From contig CAJHNH020002431.1 of NCBI GenBank assembly GCA_905116865.2, positions 1 to 64,000 on the forward strand: a DNA stretch of 64,000 bases, read 5' to 3'. Origin of the DNA: Candidula unifasciata (lineage: Eukaryota > Mollusca > Gastropoda > Stylommatophora > Geomitridae). Numbering within the stretch: position 1 is the stretch's first letter; each line of letters starts with the position of its first letter. The position numbers and the translations under genes were made by a program. Positions 21,561 through 31,638 of this stretch are shown here, piece after piece. Below the pieces are notes generated by a model, which searched no databases, was not told the origin of the DNA, and saw only the letters and a list, made by a program, of their open reading frames with translations.

Positions 21561-22660
21561 TGAGGGTGTGTCGCTTTGAGGAATGTCCCGAATGTCGGTT
21601 CTTGACTCGGGTGATGCCATTTGTTAGTTACTAAGTCTTTCCACTTGAGCCTAGGGCAGCGCATAGGACAGAGGTTACCGCTCCCCGTGTCTGGCGGTTC
21701 GTTGCCACCTGTTTTAGGTCTTGGAAGTTCATTAGGCCCATGGCTGAGCCTTCCCTGATGATCCATAGAAGGGTTTGATGGGAGAGTCAAGTCTTATCCA
21801 TTTTGAGCGCTTGGCCGCAACGTTTTATAAAATTGGATACACCATCTTGCTTGGTTGCTCCGCCCCCCCCCCACCTCCTTATTTGCGTATTGGATCTAAA
21901 ACCCAGTGGAGATTGTGTACTCGTCTAAGATATTTTTTCTCAAAATTGTCAAAACCTTTTTTTTTAAAAAAGCCAGAGTTACCGTTGTTCAAACATTACA
22001 ATAACATATTGTAAAGACGTAGAGCCCAACAAACAAAGGACGAGTTGCTTGCTATCGTATACGTTGAATTAAATTAAAAAATCAATTAGCTGCCATCTGA
22101 TCAATGAATTTTGGCTGCAATGCATCTAGAATGGACCCTGTCGTGTCCTTGTTATAAACTCTTTGTCTATCTTTTGAAGTTATTATTCAATCTGTATAGC
22201 TGTCTGCTTCTTGCTCTCTTGCCGTAAACTTATTACAAGTATTTTGTCTTTCAGACTGAAAGCAAATATAACACAAAATTAAGTAAGTACAGTAAAACAT
22301 GTTTTTAAAGTATCTCCCCCCCCCCCCTCCCCCAACCTCTTGATTTGCATTCTGTAGGATTACCAAGCCAAGGACGAGAACCAAACTGGTACAAATCCCA
22401 GAAATCCATTCTTATTCTTAAAGTCCATGCCGTGTGGCGTTGGTAGTCATGTCTATCCATAACATTCTGCCTCGTGTACTTTCAATCAGCTCTGATACAA
22501 GTGAACCTCCATGCAATAACGTCAAACTGTCGAGCATCTTTTCTCTCGGTCTCCTTCCCTCTCTCTCCCCTTACCTCTAACTTTCCTACTGTCGCAGCTT
22601 CCAAAAAAAATGTCACTAATTTACAAACTGCCGATGATTCACTTCCGTATATCAAGATAC
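21561..22660. other. no recognised feature
   Basis: C-rich runs at about 21865 and 22316-22333. No gene or assigned repeat. Confidence 0.45.
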
Positions 22661-23090
22661 GCGCCCGTGTGGATTCCGGGGCCCTATCAGAGAGAAATAC
22701 AAACAAAACTGCCATGGAGAAGGAAATATATGTTAATGAGGAAAGATTGGAAGTGGTGGAAAATTTCGAATATCTTGGGTCACTGGTTACCAACAATGGT
22801 GACACAATGAAAGAAATTAAACGGCGACTATCAATTGCTCTTCAAAGACTAAAACAACTGAATAAATTATGGAATTGTACAGATAGAATTACAAAGGTCA
22901 GATTTTTAAGAGCATGCAGAAGCAAGAAAACAACAGCCTGCACACAAATGTGTCAGATCTGTCAAACGGATGCAGATGCAACACTCAGGTTCTGAAACTG
23001 GACTGCAGTCCAGAAGTGGACGAAGAACTAGAAATTTCCACCAGACTTTACAACTGGTGAACGCAAAGAAGAAGAAGAAGAAATATTCAC
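22661..23090 (+). mobile_element. element F, split by a LINE fragment
   Basis: The 5' piece, CGCCCGTGTGGATTCCGGGG (22661-22700), and the 3' piece, ACTGCAGTCCAGAAGTGGAC to the (AAG)5 tail (22953-23090), belong to family F. About 250 bp of LINE L sequence replaces the middle. Confidence 0.65.
22700..22925 (+). pseudogene. LINE family L, RT C-terminal fragment
   Basis: The frame reads RLEVVENFEYLGSLVTNNGD, then EIKRRLSIALQRLKQLNKLW, the conserved segment that follows the catalytic box in APE-type LINEs (F-x-YLGS-x-x-x-x-x-G ... EI-x-x-R-x-x-x-A). It opens in frame from upstream non-LINE sequence, so the apparent start is meaningless. Confidence 0.75.
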
Positions 23091-23423
23091 AAAGCTTTTA
23101 GGAATTCTCTTTCTCGTCTCAATTGACAAAGAAAGAAACCCCGTTCAATCGTATATCCATACAGTACAGGTATACCGGAGCCCCAAAAAAGCAGATGCAA
23201 AGGAACCTGTAGTTCAGTATTGGTTGGTAGTTAAAATAAATAATATTGTTCTTTTATATGCCAGAGGGGCTTCGGGCAAACGATGCTAGACTCATCGTTT
23301 TATAGAATAATCCGCACTCAAAGAGCGACCTACTTTACTCAAGCCGTCTTTTCTTCCCAGGAAATGTTCTGTACTCTAGGTCTTCAAGTGAGATAAAGGA
23401 AGATAAAAGTAGGTTAGTAGGTA
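23091..23423. other. no recognised feature
   Basis: Short unassigned stretch. Confidence 0.4.
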
Positions 23424-23650
23424 GTTGTACCCAACCAGTACATCACACAAGCGATAAAAACCGGTGCACAAAGTGCCACCATGCGGAATAGGATCACCCG
23501 TGGAGAGGTCCCAGAAACCCCTTTCAGCCGTTAGGCCATATCTATGCCCCGGCTATATTCAGGGCCCTTGGCAGAAGCCACGGTGGGGCTTAAAATAATA
23601 ATAATAATAATTAAAAAAAAATTGCATCCCACAAGGGGACGACTTTATAC
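23424..23650 (+). mobile_element. repeat family E copy
   Basis: Begins ACATCACACAAGCGATAAA, continues GTGCCACCATGCGGAATAGG, GTTAGGCCATATCTATGCCC and ends TTGCATCCCACAAGGGGACG. A small (AAT)n block lies near its 3' end. Seven copies exist in the window. Class unknown: no tRNA boxes and no terminal repeats seen. Confidence 0.75.
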
Positions 23651-23857
23651 AATAAAGGGAGATAAAACCACTAAAAGGCCACCATGTTTCAACGAGAAAC
23701 TAACACTTTAGGACTCCCAGGTTTCCAGCTACTGTGTATCATGGTTTCAAAACAGAGTAAGTGATTAATGTAAAAAAAAAAAACTAGTAAATAATTTGGC
23801 AGAAGAGACTTTGATGATAAAATAAATAAAGAAATAAATACAACAGGGTAATGATCA

Positions 23858-23922
<65 letters not shown>
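23858..23922. repeat. (AAT)n microsatellite
   Basis: About 21 AAT units. Confidence 0.95.
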
Positions 23923-24904
23923 GCAGAGAAGGTGACTTAATGCTGAGTAGATACAGAAAGGGGAGACAACACGAGACAAGAGGGGAGAGAAAGGCATCTA
24001 AGGGAACACAACTGATATGGCCAAGAATCTGCACGAATTCATTTCTTCAGGAAAGGTTATAATGTGTCATGTGGAATGATTGGAAACCAGTAGCAGAAAT
24101 GATTATTTTCACATCGAGAATGCACGACATTATATCATGATTTGTTACCCCACTAAGGCGATATTACTGGAATTGATAAAGTTATCATGATTTTATATTT
24201 CAGTGAATGAATCACGCAAAGACAGTCGATACAGTGACAGATCACACAGTTATTAATATTGTATCATAATTTTTCCCCAAATAGGTTGTAAAGGTGTATC
24301 CAAATACTGCACACGCTTCACTGTAAATTAAGAATTCCTTTCCCGCCCCTTTTACAAAGACATCCTCCCTAAAACATAGTCCCTTCCTACCTAAACACTA
24401 AGTCAAGTTGTTTTGATTATGTATAAATGTACAAGATGTTGTTTTAAATTAAAGTGTTTTGTAATGCAATGCACAATTAGTCGAACACATGCAACGTGCT
24501 GTAAAAACACTGAAACACGAACACACACACACACACACACACAATAAACAAAACGCAACACATGTAAATACACACGCAGAATTTGAAAGTGATCAATAAA
24601 ATATTTTCAAAACGGCCAAAAAAAAAAAAAAAAAAAAATTAAACATTTTGCACATGAACCCAGTCTTTGCTTATAATCGGATCAGTTCCTTTCGTCAAGA
24701 TTGTATTGATCTAGTAACAACTTTTTGTTAATGGGTGTAATTGTAAAGATTTCCGATTCCGATTCCCTGTGAGAAAAAATTAGAAGGTTAACAACTTTCA
24801 GACTGCTGCTAGCTAGCCGAGGCTGCTAATAGTCTCCGCCTATATTTGTGGTCTTGTTTATTTGGTCACTTTCTGTTTCGTAAGAGATATTAAAGCTTTC
24901 ACAA
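23923..24904. other. no recognised gene; short (CA)n at 24521-24542
   Basis: AT-rich unique-looking sequence with a CA tract and an A run at about 24620-24638. Confidence 0.45.
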
Positions 24905-25375
24905 TTCAGAATTATCAGAAACTGTGTGGAAGTCAATTCACATGTGTAGAAGAAAAAACCGGACAACAGGTCGATTGGGGGTAAATTATGTCGGAATCAA
25001 TTCACATGTGTGGAAATACTGCACAAGTGGTAGAATGTTGATAAATTATGTGGAGATCAGTTCAGATGTATGGAAGTAAATTTTGTACAAATGGCAGATT
25101 GGTAACAAAAAATGTGGAAATAAATTCACCTGTATGGGAAACAAAATTCGAGATAATTGGCAGATTGGTGAAAAATTATGTGAAAGTCACTTCTGCTGTA
25201 CGGAAGCAAATCATGGACATTTTGCAGATTGGTGATGAATTATGTGGAAATGAGTTCAGACGTATGGAAGTAAATCCTGCATAATTAGCTGAACGGTCTT
25301 AAATAATATATAAAGCATTCTTGGTGTAATGAAGTGAATTATAGACAAAACAGTATAAAAATATGTGGAAACCGC
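24905..25375. repeat. degenerate tandem repeat, period about 60-66 bp
   Basis: AATTATGTGGAAATGAGTTC-like segments recur near 24985, 25042, 25109, 25175 and 25237. Each is followed by a TATGGAAG- or GTGGAAA-like segment and GCAGATTGGTGA- or GTAGAATGTTGA-like sequence. Much more diverged than the other tandem arrays here, so probably old. A 78-codon frame across it simply reflects the period. Confidence 0.65.
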
Positions 25376-26060
25376 AGAGATGTATTTTTTTATAAATGAA
25401 TGATGGCAAAGTCGTGGGCTGATGTCAGGCACAATTTAGATATTTTGAAAGAAATGTACCAAAAAAAAAAAAAAAAATGTTTTTTCCATGATCATCATCA
25501 GGTGCCTTTCCGACTGGCTTAGACGATCATGCCTCTCCACAATCTGCGATCTCCTGTAGCATGTATTAGTTCGTGTGCTGACACACCTCCATGCCATGCA
25601 ACAAGACTGTCAAGAACTTTCTCTCGTTGTCTTCCTCTATACCTTCCTTCCGCAGATCTTTCCAGTGGTCACAACATGTTTCCATTTTCCCTCTTACCAT
25701 AACATGGCCGAAAAATTATGACTGTCTCCTTCTGATGTCTGTGATAAGTTGTCTTGGAGCTCCTAACTCTTTCAAAACCTTTTGGTTGCTCTTTTTTTTT
25801 TGGCTGTCCAAGGTATTTTAAGCATTCAACTGTAAAACAACATCTCTGAGGCCTCAAGAAATTGTTTGGTCTGCCTACCGATTGTCCAGGACTTACAGCC
25901 ATATGTTAAAACTGGATGTATGTAGCACGCAAGAATTCTTTTTTCTAACATTCAATGACAAAGATATATTGCATTAGATGTTCCTTATTTTATAAAATGC
26001 AGTTTTTACCTGTCCTATTCTGTTCCTTACCTCAGTAATGCATTTTCCTTCTGAGGTTAC

Positions 26061-26956
26061 TAGGGCTGTACCCAGATACTAAGATTTCACTATTTCGTTT
26101 CCGAATGTCGAATAGTGGGACCAACTATTCGGCCGAATACGAATTACGAATACAAATATTGTGTCTTTGATCATCACATGACTTGCCGTCTGGCATTATT
26201 GCGATGGATGCCTCTTCACGATCTGCTATCTCCTGCAGCATGTTTATCATTTTCGTGTAGTGACGCACCTCCATGCCTTGCTAACAAAGACTGTCATCAG
26301 AATCTTCTATCGTTGTCTTCCTGTATCCCTCCTTCCACAGATCTTTCCAGGGTCATCAATGTTTCCATCTCAGCCCTCTTCTTATAAGTATAGGAAAAAA
26401 AATGACGACTCTTCCTCCAGGGTGAAATCTGTGATTAGTTGTCTTCGGGCTGCCCCATGGGAACGACGAGAACTTGCATCGTCGCTCGGCCGTTTGTTTG
26501 ATGTAATTTTTAACGCATTTTCATATTCTCGTAAGTAGCAAATATCTTCAAATTTGATTTGGGCGTAGACACCCTAGTAAAAAACTGAAAAAATGCATGA
26601 TCTCTCTCTCGTATCGTCTCTCTGCTCGAGCTCTACCAAGAAGAACTAAATCAATCTCTCTCTCACACACACGCACTAAACACACACACACACAAGACTC
26701 ACACAACACACCACTGCGGTTGGCATTTTATGCAGTTTGTAACCACGCAACGGGTCGACAGACAGATTTGAGGGCAACAGAAACTATTGTGAGAGAATTA
26801 TTTCCAGTCCAAAACAGTGTATGCAGAAACGGGAGTAGCGGTAACAACTCTTTCGTATTCGGCCCGACCGCAACTATTCGGCCGAATACCGAATAGTTAT
26901 TAGGTCCACTATTCGGCCCCGAAGCGAATACGAAGCGAATATTCGGTACAGCCCTA
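26061..26956. mobile_element. hAT-type non-autonomous DNA transposon, 896 bp
   Basis: Perfect 12-bp terminal inverted repeats TAGGGCTGTACC / GGTACAGCCCTA, flanked by a perfect 8-bp duplication GAGGTTAC (26053-26060 and 26957-26964). An 8-bp duplication and TAGGG termini are hAT superfamily traits (established). Subterminal regions are rich in ATTCGGCCGAATA-type palindromes. No transposase reading frame. The interior contains a LINE fragment and a CA/TC-rich block (26600-26700). Confidence 0.9.
26165..26410 (-). mobile_element. LINE family L 3' fragment inside the hAT-type element
   Basis: CACGATCTGCTATCTCCTGC, CACCTCCATGCCTTGCTAAC, CGTTGTCTTCCTGTATCCC repeat the 3'-terminal sequence of family L, in the same orientation as the host LINE. 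Confidence 0.75.
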
Positions 26957-27200
26957 GAGGTTACCCATGTTCCCAGACACTTAGATTTCATGTTTAAGTT
27001 TCTGCACTTGTCCCAAAATTACACCATTTACTTTTGTTAAACATTTAGGAATACTTTTTTCTTTGATATCACAATTACTTCTGTCTTCCCAGGATTCAAA
27101 TTGAGGCCTATTCTTCCACTTTGTACCACCCCAATGTCTATCATTTCCTGTAGTTCTTTCTGACTTGTTGCTATCAAGATTGTGCTACTCAGCATAACGG

Positions 27201-27630
27201 AAAATTACTCTTATCATTGTGCCCACCACATACACAATTCCGGGCATATCAATTAAAGATCTCATTATATGTTTACCGTATAGTGAAAATAAATCAGGTT
27301 TCTTCCATCAGGGTTAAAAAAAAAAATAAAACTTTATTAGACGAATTGTATGCACCATGGGACGACGAGAACTTGCTCGTCAGTACGTACATATCACATG
27401 ATAATGACATGATCATTTTCGATACACGTAGTTTCAAATGAACGCTCCTTACATTTTGATATATCTCTGTAGTAATTTACTGACGAAATGTAGCGAAATA
27501 TAACGTAACGTGGAATGACTGCATCCGAGCTGATACCAAGAAGAACTAAATTCAATACAGACTATGAATAGAACACTCTATGGAGCGAATGGACAAGACT
27601 CGCACAAAATAACCGAACGCTTTGACTAAA
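27201..27630. other. sequence related to the hAT interior
   Basis: CCATGGGACGACGAGAACTT and ACCAAGAAGAACTAAATTCA match interior segments of the 26061-26956 element (26453 and 26639) in the same order and orientation. Termini are not found. Confidence 0.5.
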
Positions 27631-28184
27631 GTGTTTTAAGACGGAAAATACGACTTGAAAGATTTGATAGCTCTAGCTAACATTTATATGTGTGGTCAAG
27701 CGGCAGATAAGCAAAAAAGACACACCAGGTTGTAATTGCGTCTTTTATTTTTCTTTCTGTGTTCTTTCGATTATTCCTAGTTGGTTTCTATAGCTATGGT
27801 GTCTCATGCCACGCAAATGGAGAGTAGAAATATCAGAGACACTGACAAGTACTACATACGAAGCGAACAGAATTTCAGAGTTCTCTTCCTATGCTGACGC
27901 TGAGAAGCATTCCAGGAGTAGAGAAAAGGAGGCGAAGAAGAAGAAATGTATCAGAGCATAAGGTAGCTAACGACCAGTCCTACACTTAGGTCAACCCCTA
28001 TGAAAGAAGTGGAAACTTCATATTTCCCTCTACGACATGACGTCTGTGATGCAGTGCATAGAATATTACCTGCTACTCTCACTGAGGGAATAGCGGCAAC
28101 TCTCTGCTCAGTTACTAGATTGACTAGTTTATTTGTTAGCTAACGCTATTAAATCTTTCATGTCATATTTTCCGTCTTTAAAAC
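27631..28184. repeat. imperfect inverted repeat, arms of about 50 bp
   Basis: Left arm 27631-27681 (TTTTAAGACGGAAAATACGA) and right arm 28135-28184 (TCATATTTTCCGTCTTTAAA) are reverse complements with a few mismatches. They include TAGCTCTAGCTAAC versus GTTAGCTAACGCTA. About 450 bp lie between them, with no reading frame. Confidence 0.7.
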
Positions 28185-28229
28185 AATGTTTTCCCGTCAT
28201 GAATTTTAGTAAGACCTTCTATCCGACAT

Positions 28230-28425
28230 TAGGACAGTCACACAAACGACTGCAAACACCCGATGACACAAAGTACATACTAATGCGGATGAGGATCGCC
28301 GTGAGAGGTCACAGAAACCGCGTTCTGGACAATTGGCCATGTTGGCCTGCCTATATTGCGGCCACTGGCAAAAGCCAGAGTAGGGCTTCGAATAACAAAA
28401 AATTGCGTCCCAAAAAGGACGAAAC
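28230..28425 (+). mobile_element. repeat family E copy
   Basis: CACCCGATGACACAAAGTAC, GCGGATGAGGATCGCCGTGA, TATATTGCGGCCACTGGCAA, ending ATTGCGTCCCAAAAAGGACG. It lies immediately 5' of one member of a direct duplication. Confidence 0.75.
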
Positions 28426-28437
28426 TTCGTATAATGT

Positions 28438-29347
28438 ATTGATAACAGGAAATGACCTGCAAAGTCAAGATGCGTCCGCTTTAATGTTAATACGGATTCA
28501 CACAAAAGGTGCATACTGTTCTTGCAAAATAATGAGCGGTATCGACTATTACCCCGTTCGAAAGTGACATAAAACTGGACGTAAATAATTACATTGAAAA
28601 ATACAAAGCAAGACAAAACAGTCATTTTCTCCACTCTATTATTGTCAAAAAACAATCGGTCAACCGAATCAAGCATTCGCTCCATCTGTGCTAGACTTTG
28701 TGAGGGATGGTTACTGGTTTTTGATCTGCCGGGCCATGAAAGGTACCCCGAGTTAATAAAAAAAAGCTCGGCCTGCGACCTGAAGAGTTTCTCCACTCTG
28801 TGGGCATGACAAACGGTAAAGCTAACCTGATCGAGCTCTTAAAAATATTGCACTATTAGCCTTCTTGTCCGGTACTGGAAAGGAGAAAGATAAATATCTG
28901 CTCGAGAACTAATTATTGTGACAATGAACAGACTAACCGTCTTAGGAAAAACGAGGCAGGAAGAAGTGGAATCTTTCATATTTCGTGCCAACAATATTGG
29001 AGTCCTGTGAAGGCCTCGAATGGAAATATCGAACTACATATGAGGTTAGCGGCTAAGATTGCGCAGTTACTAGAAATGTCGAACACTTCCTGAACTGGGA
29101 GCTCGAATCCACTTCCAGATAATTGAACAGGTTGAGCTGATCTGTAAATTGATAACAGGAAATGACCTGCAAAGTCAAGATGTCCAGCTTTATGTTAATA
29201 CTTTTCACACAAAAGGTGCATACTGTTCAACAAAAACAATGAGTCTCGAACTATATACCCGATTCGAAAGTGACATAAAAATGGCTCATTAATTTACATT
29301 GAAAAATAAAGCAAGACAAAACAGTCATTTTCTCCACTCTATTATTG
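28438..29347. repeat. direct duplication of about 200 bp (28438-28644 and 29148-29347)
   Basis: Both copies start ATTGATAACAGGAAATGACC and end CATTTTCTCCACTCTATTAT, about 710 bp apart. They differ mainly by small deletions in the second copy. No coding content. Confidence 0.85.
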
Positions 29348-29624
29348 CATAGGAAAAGCATAGAACAGTATGATTATAAACTACATATATGCCGTACTAG
29401 ACTGGCAGCTTCAGTTGCAGAAAACTGCATATACATATATAGTCAGTCATAAACAAAGCCATAAAACGTATGACTTGAGCTGTTTTGTTGAGTGATACAA
29501 TTTGCGAAGAAGAATGGGGAAGGCGACAAGACGAAGATGAATATAATTAAGACCTGTAGGAGGAAAAGGGAAGAAGAAGAAGGAGAAGCTTATAAAAGAT
29601 AAATAGCGAAAGAGAGAAGTGTAC

Positions 29625-29925
29625 CATTATCTTCTTCTTCTTCGCATTCACCAGCTGTACACTCTGGCGTAAAGTTCTGGTTGTTCGTCCACTTCTGGAC
29701 TGCAGTCCTGCTCCAGAAAACCTGAGTTTTGCGTGTGCATCAGTCATAAACAGATCTGATTCAATATGAATGTAGACTGCTGGTTCCTTGCCTCTCAGGC
29801 AGATGCAGAAGACTTCAAAGGCGAGCTCCCCAGGTAGTCGACTCTTACGACATGCTTTTGGGGAGGCAGTGGGTCTATTCTTGTTTTCCCCACAATAGGG
29901 CCCCGAAACCCACACGGGGGTTTAC
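29625..29925 (-). mobile_element. element F, best-preserved copy
   Basis: About 300 bp. On the minus strand the 5' end reads CCCCGTGTGGGTTTCGGGGC, then GACCCACTGCCTCCCCAAAA, GCATGTCGTAAGAGTCGACT, GAGAGGCAAGGAACCAGCAG and GGACTGCAGTCCAGAAGTGG. It ends GTGAATGCGAAGAAGAAGAA. The first about 90 bp align with the 5' end of the RTE LINE at 57074 (GTCACCGGGGCCCTCACGGG, then GGCATGTCGTAAGAGGCGAC). No reading frame of its own. Confidence 0.85.
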
Positions 29926-30514
29926 CATTATGAGAAGAAGACTGCTGGAAGAGAGGTTAATTAGGAACCTGTTTTTATTTGGCCGTCTATGTTCCGCTAA
30001 TTAACCACTTTTGCTTTGTTTATTCTAGTATTTCATTTCGTTGTTTCGAAGCAAGCAATCAATAACAGTCTTTGTTTTTGTTTTGATTTTTATTAACGCT
30101 CTGTGTTGCTTGTTGCGGCGCCTATAATTATAGCACCCAAAAAAAAAAAAAAAATTTCGTTTTAAATTTCATTCCAGTAAACGGAGCTGCATATTGAATC
30201 TGTTTTATAGGAATCTAAACTGTCTTCAGAACTCAGACGGCATCTAAAGGAATATGTAAGAAAGGAGAGCTCAGAATTCCTTTTTTTCAGAGTGTAATCA
30301 ATGGATTTTCTGCGCCGGTTTCTTTTTTCATGCTAATAGGCCCAGCATTGGCAGTGTATTTATAAATTTTATTTAACTCCTTGCGCACTACAAGTTGTTT
30401 TGTTTGTGAAGCATTTCTGGTATGGAAACGTGAAACTGGTCAGCGAGCAAAAGGTAGATATATATAGATATATATCGTCGAATTACTATAGTCATCTCCT
30501 TGTAAGATGCAATT
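29926..30514. other. no recognised feature
   Basis: Unassigned AT-rich sequence with an A tract at about 30139-30154. Confidence 0.45.
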
Positions 30515-30690
30515 TTTGGTTATTTTGAAGCCCCACTCTTACTTTTTCCAGGGGCCGCAATATAGCCCGGTCATAGATATGGCCTAATGGCTGAACGCGG
30601 TTTCCAGGACCTCTCCACGGATGATCCCCATCCACATGGTGGCACTTTGTCTCATCGGGTGTTTATCGCTTGTGTGATGTCCTGGTGGGG
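30515..30690 (-). mobile_element. repeat family E copy
   Basis: Reverse copy: GGGGCCGCAATATAGCCCGG, ATATGGCCTAATGGCTGAAC, GGTGGCACTTTGTCTCATCG, GTTTATCGCTTGTGTGATGT. Confidence 0.8.
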
Positions 30691-30805
30691 TAAAAAGTCA
30701 GTCAGTTAGATATTGTTTTACAGCGCGCAGCAAAAACAATCCCAGGATTTGTCAGCTGTTTGTAAGAGCAGTTTTAATATGTTTTTATTTTTGCATACAG
30801 TAATT

Positions 30806-31037
30806 GTGGATATCTGTGGCTTAGGCGTTACGAAAGCGCTTTGTAATGCCGGGGTGCTGCGTTTGATCCCAGCTGCGGGCCTTGCGCCTTTCGTTGGTTT
30901 CGACAGTGGTATCAAAAAGCCGACTGATCTAAGAAAACAATGGCAAACTACTGGACTTAAACTTGCCTAGGAAAACCATAACAGCCAACAAATGCTGGGG
31001 TTGGTTCTCCAATGTCCTGGACAGGACACGCAACTAA
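30806..31037 (+). mobile_element. SINE family B copy, near full length
   Basis: Head GTGGCTTAGGCGTTACGAAA, box-B-like GCGTTTGATCCCAGCTGC, body TTGGTTTCGACAGTGGTATC and tail GGGGTTGGTTCTCCAATGTC. Confidence 0.85.
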
Positions 31038-31059
31038 CTTTTCAAAATTGTGCATAGTC

Positions 31060-31555
31060 AGATTAACTGGCTTACGCGTTGCAAACGAGCTTTGTAATGC
31101 CATGGTGCCGGGTACATCCCACTGGTAGGCGATTTGGCTGCAGCCCGCTGAGCGTTGGTTTCGACAGTGGTATCAAGAGTCGTTGTCTAGAACACAATGA
31201 CAAAAAAAAAAAAAAAAATTGTCTTGCGTATCTTTTACAGGACGTTGCAGAACCAACCCTAGCATTTTTTTTTTTTTGTCTGTTGTGGTTTGTCTAGGCA
31301 AATTTCATGTTCGGTAATTTCCTTTTTCTCCTTGAACGGTCAGCTCTCTGTACCACTGTCGAAACCAATGCAGAGATACATCATCTTTAGCTGAGATCGA
31401 ACCCGCCTCCCCCCGGCATTACGAAGCTCGCTCACACCTAAGCCACAGACGCTGACATGTGAACTATGAACATGAAATTGCCTAGAAAAATCACAACAGC
31501 CAAAAATTGCTGGGGTTGGTTATGCAACGTCTTGTAAAGGATACGCAACAAACTT
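31060..31555 (+). mobile_element. SINE family B copy interrupted by another B copy
   Basis: Head and body at 31060-31200 (CTTACGCGTTGCAAACGAGC, TTCGACAGTGGTATCAAGAG). The tail resumes at about 31480 (AATCACAACAGCC, GGGGTTGGTTATGCAACGTC). The break coincides with an A tract at 31202-31218. Confidence 0.75.
31219..31458 (-). mobile_element. SINE family B copy nested in a plus-strand B copy
   Basis: Complete reverse copy: tail at left (GGACGTTGCAGAACCAACCC), body GTACCACTGTCGAAACCAAT, head at right (GCTCACACCTAAGCCACAG). Confidence 0.8.
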
Positions 31556-31638
31556 TTTTCAAAGTGCAGTTTACCTTTGGTTTTAGTAGATAATTTTACA
31601 CTGTGTTTACATAATAAACAATGTTGTTAAATGTTGAG

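Larger units (their letters stand above)
25490..27200 (-). pseudogene. LINE family L copy (RT C-terminal half), split by a hAT-type element
   Basis: Minus-strand LINE. The left end (25490-25700) is the 3' terminus (GTGTGCTGACACACCTCCAT, CTTCCTCTATACCTTCC). On the other side of the insertion the frame reads LKCLGTWVTS. Beyond it are GRIGLNLNPGKTEVIVIS and TILIATSQKELQEMID, the segment right after the catalytic YADD box. The box itself is broken at about 27186-27200 by a frameshift. Removing 26061-26956 and one 8-bp duplicate restores continuity between the LINE halves, so the LINE is older than the insertion. Non-functional. Confidence 0.85.

Noticed and set aside
28206..28796. 196-codon minus frame, possible host gene
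   Set aside because: It reads through a family E repeat and into a non-coding duplication; the second duplicate does not preserve the frame.
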